Shown in pieces: positions 53,966 through 62,759 of a DNA stretch of 64,000 nt (position 1 is the first letter of the stretch; the number at the start of each line of letters is the position of its first letter). Source of the stretch: Paenarthrobacter nicotinovorans (lineage in GTDB: Bacteria > Actinomycetota > Actinomycetes > Actinomycetales > Micrococcaceae). The notes below the pieces were generated by a model that saw only the letters and a program-made list of their open reading frames with translations, was not told the origin of the DNA and ran no database searches. The position numbers and the translations under genes were made by a program. The stretch lies in NCBI RefSeq assembly GCF_021919345.1, contig NZ_CP089293.1:2108001-2172000 (forward strand), given 5' to 3'.

Positions 53966-56608
53966 CTAAACCTGTGCCGACTGTGCTGTGTTTGCCGACT
54001 GCGCTGTGTTTGCCGACTGAGCTGTGAGGGACCGCAGGAGGTGGCTCCGCTGCTCAATGATGATGCGCCGTAACGCGCGCGGGGCATCAGAGTGGTGGTG
54101 GAGCCATTCATCCGTCCTGAGCACGACCGGATGGCTGGAGGGCTCCATTCCCTCCGCGAGGTCCTGGGCCGCCGGGAAGAGGCCCCTGACGATCCTGCCG
54201 GCAATTTCGATGCTCCGCTCGGCCCATACACGCTCAAGGCATTCGAAATAGGGCTCGACATAGGACGCCAGCATGTCACTGGGCGCAGTGGCGAAGCCGG
54301 CAATTGTGGCGCTGAGGATCTCGTTGGAGAGGCCCGTGGTGTTGACGGCCAGGTCCCAGGCTGCCGCCTTCACGGCAGCATCCGGGCGGGCAGCGGACGC
54401 CAACGCGTGCCCTTCCTTGCCTGACGCTGTCTTATCCGCTTCGAGTTGCCTGTCCAGCTCGGCCTGGGATGCCTCGCCGTGCGCGGCCAGGGCCTGCCAG
54501 AAGCTCCATCGCAGCTCTGCGTCGACAGTCAAGCCCTCCACTACGGTGGTGCCGTCAAGGATGCTGCGCAGCAAGGGGAGCTGGCTGTCACCGTGGCGTG
54601 AGACCTCTGCCAACGTTCTGGCCCACGCCAGCTGCGCGTCGGAGCCGGGAGCCGAAGCCCGCAGTTGATGAGCCGCGACAGCCAGGAAATCCGTGCGAAC
54701 GCTGTCCCTGGACCGTGGGGGTACGAAGCGTTCAATGGCGCCGGAGGCGTTTCCGAGCACATTTTGGAGGACTCCGATGCCGGATTCTGCCGGAGCGAAC
54801 TGCTCCACCGCGCTCACGTACCGTGCAGCAGGCCTCACGCCGTCCCGGGCAGAATCCCACAGTGCCGTCCAGCACAACGCCCGGGCCATGGGGTCCTGGA
54901 TTTTATCCAGCGAGGTACGCACCGTGCGCTCGGAGACAGGATCAAGCCGTACCTTGGCGTAGCTCAGGTCGTCATCATTGACCAGCAACAAAGCCGGACG
55001 CTTCTTGCCTGCAAGCCCGGAGACGAGGGTGCTGGGACCTGCGACATCCACTTCCAGGCTTTCCAGCCTGAGCAAAGCGCCGGTCTGGTCGGCGTCGTAC
55101 AGTCCAAGGCGCATACGGTGGGGCCGGAGTTCCTGGTGGCCGGTCAAGGGATCGATGGCTTCCTGCTCCAGCATCACCGCGCCCATCACACCGTCGTCCT
55201 CCACGATGTCGGTCGTGATGGTCGAGATACCGGAGGTCTGCAGCCATTGCCTGGCCCAATCGCCGAGGTCCCGTCCCGAGGCTTCGCTGAGGGCCTTCAG
55301 CAGATCCTGCAGGGACGTATTACCGAAGGCATGCTCGCGGAAGTACTGCCGGGATCCGGCAATGAAGGCATCGAAGCCCACGTAAGCCACCAGTTGCTTC
55401 AGCACTGAGGCACCCTTGGCATAGGTGATTCCGTCAAAGTTCTGTTTTGCGGCCTCGAGATCCGGAATATCCGCCACAATCGGGTGCGTCGTGGGCAGTT
55501 GGTCCTGGACGTAGGCCCACGCTTTGCGTTTGCTGGCGAAGTTTATCCAGGCTGTGTCCCAGTCGGTGGCCCGGTCCACACCCAGGGTTCCCATGAAATC
55601 GGCGAACGATTCCTTCAGCCACAGATCGTCCCACCAGGTCATGGTCACGAGATCGCCGAACCACATGTGCGCCATCTCGTGCATGAGGGTGTTTGCCCTG
55701 GCCTGGTACTGGGCATCGGTGGCACGTGAGGCATAGACGTACTTTTCGGTGAAGGTCACCAGCCCGGGGTTTTCCATGGCGCCCAGGTTGTACTCGGGCA
55801 CGAAGGCCTGATCATATTTGCCCCAGGGGTACGGATAGTCGAAAAGCTTGTTGAAGAAGGCCAGGCCGTTCTTGGTGAGCCGGAACAGTTCCTCGGCATC
55901 GAAGGACGGCGCCAAGGATGCGCGGCAGTAAAGTGCCAGCGGAACGTCCAGGCGGGTGCCGTCGTCGAGCGTTGCATCCCAGTGGTCGGTGGCTTTGAAG
56001 TAGGGGCCCGCCAGCACAGTGGTGATGTAGGTGGACATCCGTTCAGTGGTGGCAAAGTCCCACTGGGAAACGTCCTCAGAGCCCGGCACCGGCAACCGGG
56101 CGGCCTCCGAGCCGTTGGACGCGACTTCCCAGCCCGACGGCGCAATGACGTGGAACGTGAATTCCGCTTTGAGGTCGGGCTGTTCGAAGTTGGCGAAAAC
56201 ACGCCGGCAGTCCGCCGGTTCGTACTGGGTGTAGAGGTAGCACTGCCCGTCGGCAGGGTCCACGAAACGGTGCATTCCCTCACCGGAACGGCTGTAAAGG
56301 GCTGTCCCTGTAACCGTCACGGTGTTCTCCGTTGCGAGGCCCTCCAGGATGATTCTGTCCTGGTCCACCACTGTTCCTACATCCAGGGCGCGTCCGTTCA
56401 ACACCACGGACTGCACGCCCCCACTGATGAAATCGAGGAAGGTGTCGGAGCCGGCCCGGGCCGAAAAAGTGATGGTGCTGGAGCTTGGATATCCGCTGAC
56501 TGCGGGATCCGCCGCGTCCCGGACATCAAGGGTGACGTCGTAGCTGTGGGTGGTAATCAGGGCTGAACGGGTAGCGGCTTCATCGCGCGACAGATTGTGA
56601 TTCGACAC
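53966..56608 (-). CDS. pepN: Aminopeptidase N
   Basis: M1-family zinc aminopeptidase of the cytosol. The 880-residue product has the exopeptidase motif LGAMENPGLV, the zinc motif HEMAHMWFGD with the third ligand in KESFADF, and a catalytic Tyr region downstream. The N-terminal domain (HSYDVTLDVRD) and the long C-terminal ERAP1-like domain are present. The last 20 residues contain AQSANT repeats from an 18-base tandem repeat, probably a replication-slippage tail. Length matches actinobacterial PepN. Co-directional with the YeiH gene, whose stop lies 4 bases upstream. Confidence 0.96.
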   Translation of the reverse strand: MSNHNLSRDEAATRSALITTHSYDVTLDVRDAADPAVSGYPSSSTITFSARAGSDTFLDFISGGVQSVVLNGRALDVGTVVDQDRIILEGLATENTVTVTGTALYSRSGEGMHRFVDPADGQCYLYTQYEPADCRRVFANFEQPDLKAEFTFHVIAPSGWEVASNGSEAARLPVPGSEDVSQWDFATTERMSTYITTVLAGPYFKATDHWDATLDDGTRLDVPLALYCRASLAPSFDAEELFRLTKNGLAFFNKLFDYPYPWGKYDQAFVPEYNLGAMENPGLVTFTEKYVYASRATDAQYQARANTLMHEMAHMWFGDLVTMTWWDDLWLKESFADFMGTLGVDRATDWDTAWINFASKRKAWAYVQDQLPTTHPIVADIPDLEAAKQNFDGITYAKGASVLKQLVAYVGFDAFIAGSRQYFREHAFGNTSLQDLLKALSEASGRDLGDWARQWLQTSGISTITTDIVEDDGVMGAVMLEQEAIDPLTGHQELRPHRMRLGLYDADQTGALLRLESLEVDVAGPSTLVSGLAGKKRPALLLVNDDDLSYAKVRLDPVSERTVRTSLDKIQDPMARALCWTALWDSARDGVRPAARYVSAVEQFAPAESGIGVLQNVLGNASGAIERFVPPRSRDSVRTDFLAVAAHQLRASAPGSDAQLAWARTLAEVSRHGDSQLPLLRSILDGTTVVEGLTVDAELRWSFWQALAAHGEASQAELDRQLEADKTASGKEGHALASAARPDAAVKAAAWDLAVNTTGLSNEILSATIAGFATAPSDMLASYVEPYFECLERVWAERSIEIAGRIVRGLFPAAQDLAEGMEPSSHPVVLRTDEWLHHHSDAPRALRRIIIEQRSHLLRSLTAQSANTAQSANTAQSAQV
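53981..54024. repeat. 18-base tandem repeat in the 3' end of pepN
   Basis: CTGTGCTGTGTTTGCCGA (53981-53998) is repeated with one change at 53999-54016 and a partial third copy follows. It encodes AQSANT units on the minus strand. Confidence 0.85.
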
Positions 56609-56612
56609 ACAG

Positions 56613-57668
56613 CTATCTAATCATGATCCAGGCAGCCCCCAGGCCCAGTGAAGCGATGATCAGCCAGGACCCCAGTGCCACCACGGCAGCACGTCCCCCG
56701 GTATGGATCAGCGTCCTGACACGCACGGCAGAGCCCAGACCGAAAAGCGCCGACGCCAGCAAAATGTCCTGTGCCACCGCCGCCGCTTCCAGGAGTTCCG
56801 GAGGCGTCCATCCGAGCGAGCGGACCGCGACCATGGCGATGAAGCCGACCACGAAAAGAGGCACGATGGGCGGGAAACGGCCGTCCGCATTGTCCGCATC
56901 CGCTGAACCGTTGGCGCGTTGACGGACATGCTGGACCCGCTGATGCAAGCCTGCCGCAGCCACAATGGGGGCCAGGAGGATCACCCGCGTCAGCTTAACG
57001 ACGACGGCGATCGCCAGGGCCGCTGTTCCTGCCGTTTGCGCTGTGGCCACCACCTGGCCGACATCGTGCACGGAAGCGCCCGTCCATGCCCCGAACTGCT
57101 CCGGACTCAGCATCAACGGATGCATCAGCAGGGGCAGGACGCCAATGGCCAAGGTCCCGCAAAGGGTGACCAGTGCGACGGGCAGCACCGTGTCCTGGTG
57201 TTTGATGCGCCGCACTGCGGCCATGGCGCCGATGGCGGAGGCCCCGCAAATGGAGAAGCCCGTAGCAATCAACAAGGAAGCTTCACCGGGCAGGCGCAGC
57301 AGTCTCGCCAGGCCGTAGGTTCCGGCGAAACTGGCCAGGACCACCCCGGCTATCAGGAGCAGGGACAACCAGCCGAGTCCCAACACGTCACCCACACTGA
57401 CTTTAAGGCCGAGCAACACAATGCCCGCACGCATCAGGTGCTTTCCGGCGAAGTCCAGGCCGGGCCGGGCGCGCCCCGCAACGACCACCGCCGTGCCCGG
57501 TATATTTGCTGAGAGCAAACCCAAAGCAACAGCAAGCGTCATGACCGGTATGACTGAAACCGCAGGCAGCAATGCGTGCATGGCGAAGGCAAGGCCGGTC
57601 GCGGCAACGCTCAGGACCAACCCTGGCCCCAGCCGTGACAGCTGGGACGCGAGTCTGTTGAAGGGCAT
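56613..57668 (-). CDS. YeiH-family putative sulfate exporter
   Basis: A 351-residue membrane protein with about ten hydrophobic segments, of the YeiH/UPF0324 family, members of which are annotated as putative sulfate exporters on limited evidence. Conserved parts include GFSICGASAIGAMAAV, HDVGQVVATAQTAG and LGLKVSVGDVLGLGW. ATG 57668. The Cys in the SICGAS motif is conserved in the family. Its function here is not proved. It precedes pepN by 4 bases. Confidence 0.85.
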   Translation of the reverse strand: MPFNRLASQLSRLGPGLVLSVAATGLAFAMHALLPAVSVIPVMTLAVALGLLSANIPGTAVVVAGRARPGLDFAGKHLMRAGIVLLGLKVSVGDVLGLGWLSLLLIAGVVLASFAGTYGLARLLRLPGEASLLIATGFSICGASAIGAMAAVRRIKHQDTVLPVALVTLCGTLAIGVLPLLMHPLMLSPEQFGAWTGASVHDVGQVVATAQTAGTAALAIAVVVKLTRVILLAPIVAAAGLHQRVQHVRQRANGSADADNADGRFPPIVPLFVVGFIAMVAVRSLGWTPPELLEAAAVAQDILLASALFGLGSAVRVRTLIHTGGRAAVVALGSWLIIASLGLGAAWIMIR

Positions 57669-57779
57669 GCCTCAACCCTGCCGGATGGGGGCACGGAAGG
57701 CGAAACCGGGAGCACCCGGAAACCGCGACACAATCAGTGCGTAATGCGCTCGACTCAAAAAGGTGATTGTCTGAATCCC

Positions 57780-59336
57780 ATGTCTGACCTATTCCAGGAT
57801 TACTCCGAGGCCGCTGCACGCAGTGGAGCCTACGACGAGATGTTTGCCCCCGGCCACGTTGCCAGAAAATCCTACGGTCAGGTCTCCGGTGCGCTCCGCG
57901 AGCTTTCCCTCGCAGATGTCACCGCCCGTGCCGACTCCATGGCACGGACCTTCCTGGACCGTGGCGTCACTTTCGACTACGCGGGGGAGGAGCGTCCCTT
58001 CCCCCTGGACATCGTCCCGCGTGTCATCCCGGCCGATGAGTGGGACGTGCTCGAACGCGGAGTTGCCCAGCGGGTCAAAGCACTTGAAGCATTCCTCAAC
58101 GACGTTTACGGGCGGATGGCCGTAGTGGCCGATGGCGTGATTCCACGCCAGCTCGTCACTACCAGCGCCCATTTCCACCGGGCGGTCCACGGTTTTGAAC
58201 CCTCCGGCGGCGTCCGCGTCCATGTTTCGGGCATCGACGTCGTCCGTGACGCTGCCGGCACGTTCCGGGTACTCGAGGACAATGTTCGTGTCCCGTCCGG
58301 CGTCAGCTACGTGCTGGAAAACCGCAGGGCCATGGCGAAAGGCTTGCCCGAAGCCTTCGGGCAGCAGCACATCAGGCCGGTTGAAGAGTATCCGCGGCGG
58401 CTACTGTCGGCGCTGCGCAAGACCGCACCCGCCGGCGTCGATGATCCGACAGTGGTTGTCCTGACCCCGGGTGTCTTCAACAGCGCATATTTCGAACACA
58501 CACTCCTGGCCGGGCTGATGGGCGTGGAACTGGTGGAAGGCCGGGACCTCATTTGCCGCGGCAACCGCGTCTACATGCGGACCACGGCCGGCGAACAGCG
58601 TGTGGATGTCATCTACAAACGCATCGATGACGATTTCCTCGATCCCCTGCAGTTCCGCTCGGATTCGATGCTCGGCTGCCCTGGCCTGGTCAACGCCGCC
58701 CGTGCCGGGGGAGTGACCATCGCCAACGCGGTGGGCAACGGGGTGGCCGATGACAAGCTCGTCTACAGCTACGTGCCTGACCTGATCCGGTACTACCTCC
58801 ACGAAGAACCCATCATCGCCAACGTCGACACTTTCCGGCTGGAGGAAAAGGAAGCCAGGGAACATGTCCTGGACCGCCTCGAGGAACTGGTGGTCAAACC
58901 CGTCGACGGTTCGGGTGGAAAGGGGCTGGTCATCGGTCCCGACGCTTCCAAGGAAGAACTGGACGCCTTGCGCAAGCGCGTCATCGCCGATCCCCGCGGC
59001 TGGATTGCCCAGCCAGTGCTCCAGCTTTCCACGGTTCCGACACTCTCCGGAGACAAGTTCGGGCCCCGCCACGTCGACTTGCGGCCTTTCGCAGTGAACG
59101 ACGGCGACGACGTCTGGGTTCTGCCCGGCGGCCTCACCCGGGTGGCCCTCAAGGAGGGCTCGCTGATCGTCAATTCCAGCCAGGGCGGTGGTTCCAAAGA
59201 CACCTGGGTTCTGGCGAACTCGCCCCAGATGCCGGCCGAGGTGATCCCGCGGCAGTCTGTCACCCTGCGGGAACAGGTTTCCGTATGGCCGGTCGAAAGC
59301 AACTGGCGCGACCGCCAAACGGAGCAGCAGCAGTGA
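57780..59336 (+). CDS. Circularly permuted type 2 ATP-grasp protein
   Basis: A 518-residue protein of the circularly permuted ATP-grasp family. ATG 57780 (MSDLFQDYSEAAARSGAYDE) is used; the frame opens at 57744. Characteristic parts are FDYAGEERPFPLDIVPRVI, the ATP-binding EDNVRVPSGVSYVLENR, VVLTPGVFNSAYFEH and KPVDGSGGKGLVIG. It always travels with an alpha-E protein and a transglutaminase, as here. This trio has been predicted to make or modify peptides or a protein tag; the product is unknown. Confidence 0.9.
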   Translation: MSDLFQDYSEAAARSGAYDEMFAPGHVARKSYGQVSGALRELSLADVTARADSMARTFLDRGVTFDYAGEERPFPLDIVPRVIPADEWDVLERGVAQRVKALEAFLNDVYGRMAVVADGVIPRQLVTTSAHFHRAVHGFEPSGGVRVHVSGIDVVRDAAGTFRVLEDNVRVPSGVSYVLENRRAMAKGLPEAFGQQHIRPVEEYPRRLLSALRKTAPAGVDDPTVVVLTPGVFNSAYFEHTLLAGLMGVELVEGRDLICRGNRVYMRTTAGEQRVDVIYKRIDDDFLDPLQFRSDSMLGCPGLVNAARAGGVTIANAVGNGVADDKLVYSYVPDLIRYYLHEEPIIANVDTFRLEEKEAREHVLDRLEELVVKPVDGSGGKGLVIGPDASKEELDALRKRVIADPRGWIAQPVLQLSTVPTLSGDKFGPRHVDLRPFAVNDGDDVWVLPGGLTRVALKEGSLIVNSSQGGGSKDTWVLANSPQMPAEVIPRQSVTLREQVSVWPVESNWRDRQTEQQQ

Positions 59337-59394
59337 ACCCGTTCCAACCACCACTTGAACTTCGACATGCACCACGCGAAGGAGGCACAGCCGC

Positions 59395-60321
59395 ATGCTG
59401 AGCCGTATTGCTGAGTCACTCTTTTGGATCGGCCGCTACGTAGAGCGGGCCGACGGTACTGCCCGGATCCTGGATGTGCACCTGGAGCGCCTGAACCACC
59501 TGCCCCTTGAGGAGCAGCGCAGCGTAGCCAGGGAACTCCTCGCTGTCATGGGTGCCAAGCCCCAGAGCGACGATTTCGGCCTGCCTGAGCTGCTTCATGC
59601 CCTGGCCTATGACAAACAGAGTGCCTCGTCCATTGCAGGGTCCCTCGGGGCAGCCCGTGAGAACGCACGTCGTGCCAGGGAAACGGTGTCCCAATCCCTT
59701 TGGGAGAGCCTGAACACTACCTATTACGGCTTGAACCAGCATCGCAAGGACGTGGTGGGAACGTATCGTTTCTGCAACTGGGTCCTGGAACGGACCGCCA
59801 TGGTGCGCGGACTTGCCGACACAACGGTCAGCCACGACGAAAGCTGGCTGTTCATGGTGCTGGGCCGTTCCCTGGAACGTGCGGACATGACTGCCCGCAT
59901 GCTGTCCACCCGCGATGTCCAGTCCGCTGGTATGTCCTGGGTGAACATGCTGCGCTGCGCAGGCGCGTACGAATCCTTCATCCGCACCAGGCGGGCGGCG
60001 TTCGGCGACCAGCACGCGGCCGAATTCCTGCTCCTGGACCGCCTGTTCCCGCGCTCCATCGTGTACGCATTGCGCGATGCCGATGAGTGCCTCGCGAAAC
60101 TGGACCCCTCGGCACAGCGCGTCGGCTTCATCAACGATGCCCGCCGCATTGTGGGACAGGCACGTACCTTCCTCGAGTTCCACCGCACCGATGACCTCAT
60201 GTCGGAACTGCCTGAGCACATGGAACGTGTGCAGAAGGCCGTGACGCAGGCATCGGACGCGATTTCCCGTAAGTACTTCAATCAGGCTGATGAGCACGCC
60301 TGGGTGGGAGAAGTTTCATGA
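59395..60321 (+). CDS. Alpha-E domain protein
   Basis: A 308-residue all-helical protein of the alpha-E family, named for conserved Glu and Arg residues. It starts MLSRIAESLFWIGRYVERADG. ESLNTTYYGLNQ, the FMVLGRSLERADMTARML motif and the C-terminal HRTDDLMSELPEHMERVQ are conserved features. No catalytic residues are established. GGAGG lies ten bases before the ATG. It overlaps the transglutaminase gene in an ATGA and follows the ATP-grasp gene by 58 bases, forming an operon. Confidence 0.9.
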   Translation: MLSRIAESLFWIGRYVERADGTARILDVHLERLNHLPLEEQRSVARELLAVMGAKPQSDDFGLPELLHALAYDKQSASSIAGSLGAARENARRARETVSQSLWESLNTTYYGLNQHRKDVVGTYRFCNWVLERTAMVRGLADTTVSHDESWLFMVLGRSLERADMTARMLSTRDVQSAGMSWVNMLRCAGAYESFIRTRRAAFGDQHAAEFLLLDRLFPRSIVYALRDADECLAKLDPSAQRVGFINDARRIVGQARTFLEFHRTDDLMSELPEHMERVQKAVTQASDAISRKYFNQADEHAWVGEVS

Positions 60322-61169
60322 CCCGGCTGAGCATCGTCCACAAGACGGCTTACAAGTACAACCGCCGCGTGACGTTGTCCTACAACGAGGCCCGGATGAC
60401 ACCGCTGACCGACGGCCAGCAGGTGGTCCTGGAGTCCTCACTCAAGGTCTCTCCCAACCAGGCCTCGGTCAGCACCTACCGCGACTATTGGGGAACCCGC
60501 GTCACCGCTTTCGACATGCAGATGCCCCACGAGAGCCTGGAGGTCCTTGCCACGGCCACCGTGGAAGTGCACCGCACAGAGCGGGTCGCCGTGGAGGACG
60601 ACATCGTGGGATGGGACGTCATGGCTTCCGAAAAAATCCAGGACGAATTCAGCGATTGGCTTCCGCAGTCACGGCTCAGCGGGCCGGGGGAGGAAGTCCT
60701 CGGCATCGTTCCCGGGATTGTCGACGGCAAGAATCCCCACGAAGCCGCACTGGCGGTTTTCGCATGGATGGCCGGCGAGATGACCTATATGAAGGGCACC
60801 ACCGGGGTGACGACAAACGCAGAACAGGCGTGGTCTCAACGGCAGGGGGTATGCCAGGACCTGGCCCACCTTGCCATCGGAGCCTTGCGTTGCAGTGGCA
60901 TCCCGGCGCGTTACGTCTCCGGCTACATCCATCCCCGGTCCTCGGCAGACATCGGGGAGACGGTGGCCGGCCAGTCCCACGCCTGGCTGGAATGGTGGGA
61001 CGGAGAATGGCGCAGCTGGGACCCCACCAACCACAAGCCCGCGGGCGACTACCACGTCACTGTTGCCAGGGGACGCGACTACAGGGATGTGCCACCGTTG
61101 AAGGGCATCCTCTCCGGCGGCGGCGGATCCGGGCTCTCCGTGTCCGTGGAGATCACCCGGCTCGCATAG
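60318..61169 (+). CDS. Transglutaminase-like protein
   Basis: A 283-residue protein of the transglutaminase-like cysteine hydrolase superfamily. An N-terminal domain (SIVHKTAYKYNRRVTLSYNE) precedes the core with the catalytic Cys in RQGVCQDLAHLAIGAL, the His in GQSHAWLEWW and the Asp in WRSWDPTN. No signal peptide, so cytosolic. Third gene of the ATP-grasp, alpha-E, transglutaminase operon. It may cleave or ligate the peptide product of the other two. Closed by a long perfect hairpin. Confidence 0.92.
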   Translation: MTRLSIVHKTAYKYNRRVTLSYNEARMTPLTDGQQVVLESSLKVSPNQASVSTYRDYWGTRVTAFDMQMPHESLEVLATATVEVHRTERVAVEDDIVGWDVMASEKIQDEFSDWLPQSRLSGPGEEVLGIVPGIVDGKNPHEAALAVFAWMAGEMTYMKGTTGVTTNAEQAWSQRQGVCQDLAHLAIGALRCSGIPARYVSGYIHPRSSADIGETVAGQSHAWLEWWDGEWRSWDPTNHKPAGDYHVTVARGRDYRDVPPLKGILSGGGGSGLSVSVEITRLA

Positions 61170-61177
61170 GAATCCAA

Positions 61178-61224
61178 AGACAAGCAAGGCCCTTAAGAAG
61201 CATTCTTAAGGGCCTTGCTTGTCT
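61178..61224. terminator. 22-base perfect hairpin between convergent genes
   Basis: Arms at 61178-61199 and 61203-61224 are perfectly complementary over 22 bases with a GCA loop. ACATTTTTA follows a few bases later on the plus strand and CTTTGG on the minus strand. A bidirectional terminator for the transglutaminase and zinc-ribbon SDR genes. Confidence 0.85.
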
Positions 61225-61234
61225 ATAAACATTT

Positions 61235-62686
61235 TTACCAGGGAGACGGTTTGTAATCCTTGAGGAAGACGCCGTACTGGTCCTCTCCCTTTTCACCCAT
61301 GACGATAGGGTCATACACGCGGGCCGCACCGTCCACCAGGTCCAAGGGAGCGTGGAACCCCTCTTCCATGAGCCGAACCTTGGTGTAGTGGGGACGCTCG
61401 TCAGTGATCCATCCGGTGTCCACAGCCGTCATCAGGATGCCGTCAGTGTCCAGCATTTCCTGGGCACTGGTGCGGGTCATCATGTTCAGGGCAGCCTTGG
61501 CCATGTTGGTGTGGGGGTGCCCCGGTCCCTTGTAGGCCCGGGAGAACTGGCCTTCCATGGCCGATACGTTCACGATGTATTTCCTGTGGGCCGTGGAGCG
61601 CTTCATCGCGTCCCGCAACCGGCTGACCAGCAGGAAGGGCGCCGTGACATTGCAGAGCTGGACTTCCAGCATCTCCAAAGGATCCACTTCATCGACAACC
61701 TGGGTCCAGCTGTTGATGGAGGCGAGGTCGGGGACCAGGCCGCCGGCGTCGATCGCCGTCCCTGATTCAATCCGTTCCAGAGACGCCGAACCAGTGGAAA
61801 GCGCCAGCGAGGTAATGGCGTCGCCTGCCAGGACCGGGTGCTCGGTGACGCTGCTGGCCAGCGCCAATGGATGCTTGTCGTGGGCATGTCCGAACGTCAC
61901 CAGCTCAGGGCCACCATTGGCAGCGTCAAGCTCGGCAGGCAGCGGCTCATCTTCGGCGTCGACCAGGGGCTTGTAGGCATTTCCTGACCGCCGCACGGTC
62001 TGGGCCGCGTTATTGATGATGATGTCCAAGGGACCGGCTTCGTTGAGGGAGTCCGTCAACGCCATGACCTGTGCCGGATCGCGGAGGTCGATGCCAACAA
62101 TCCTGAGACGGTGCAGCCACTCGCCACTATCCTCCATCGCTGCGAACCGGCGCGCTGCGTCCTTCGGGAAGCGGGTGGTGATGGTGGTGTGCGCGCCATC
62201 CCGGAGAAGGCGCAGGGCAATGTACATGCCGATTTTCGCGCGGCCGCCTGTTAGCAAGGCCCGGCGACCCGTGAGGTCCGTGCGGGCGTCCCGCTTGCTG
62301 TGGCTGAATGCTGCACATTCAGGGCACAGCTGGTGGTAGAAGGCATCCACCTGGGTGTAGTGCTTCTTGCAGATGTAACAGGGCCGTGAGCGGATCAAGT
62401 GTCCGGCAATCTCACCGGTTGCGGACGGGGCCAGCTTGTTGCCCCGGGTCTCGTCGTCGATCCGGTCCGGGGCGGCTGTTGCCGTCAAAGCGATGACTGC
62501 CCGGTCGGCCTCGGCAATGGAATCGCGTTTGGTGACGCGGCGATGGCGCTTGACGGCTTTGAACATCTTGCCGGTGGCACGCCGGACAGCAACGTAGTCC
62601 GGGTGCTCCTCGTCGTAGACGTGGATCGTGGTCAGAACCTTGAGGCAGGCCTGGATCTCTTCAGGCGTCAGATCGGTGGAGCTCAT
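61235..62686 (-). CDS. Zinc-ribbon SDR-like protein lacking the catalytic Tyr
   Basis: A 483-residue two-part protein. Residues 1-90 form a helical, basic region (KMFKAVKRHRRVTKRDSI). A zinc ribbon has Cys103, Cys106, Cys121 and Cys124 (CYICKKHY and LCPECAAF). An SDR Rossmann domain follows with the altered glycine motif LTGGRAKIGMYIAL, IINNAAQTVRR as the NAG motif, and the Ser region NVSAMEGQF. The position of the catalytic Tyr holds Thr393 (His392 before it) in PHTNMAKAALN, with Lys397 kept. The protein may bind NAD(P) without classic SDR chemistry. Its partners and function are unknown. Confidence 0.85.
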   Translation of the reverse strand: MSSTDLTPEEIQACLKVLTTIHVYDEEHPDYVAVRRATGKMFKAVKRHRRVTKRDSIAEADRAVIALTATAAPDRIDDETRGNKLAPSATGEIAGHLIRSRPCYICKKHYTQVDAFYHQLCPECAAFSHSKRDARTDLTGRRALLTGGRAKIGMYIALRLLRDGAHTTITTRFPKDAARRFAAMEDSGEWLHRLRIVGIDLRDPAQVMALTDSLNEAGPLDIIINNAAQTVRRSGNAYKPLVDAEDEPLPAELDAANGGPELVTFGHAHDKHPLALASSVTEHPVLAGDAITSLALSTGSASLERIESGTAIDAGGLVPDLASINSWTQVVDEVDPLEMLEVQLCNVTAPFLLVSRLRDAMKRSTAHRKYIVNVSAMEGQFSRAYKGPGHPHTNMAKAALNMMTRTSAQEMLDTDGILMTAVDTGWITDERPHYTKVRLMEEGFHAPLDLVDGAARVYDPIVMGEKGEDQYGVFLKDYKPSPW

Positions 62687-62759
62687 TGACCTGATTTTAC
62701 AGCCTTGGGAGTGTCCGGCCTGCCTCGGGTTCTGTCCGGGTCAGCGCGATGGGCGCAGC

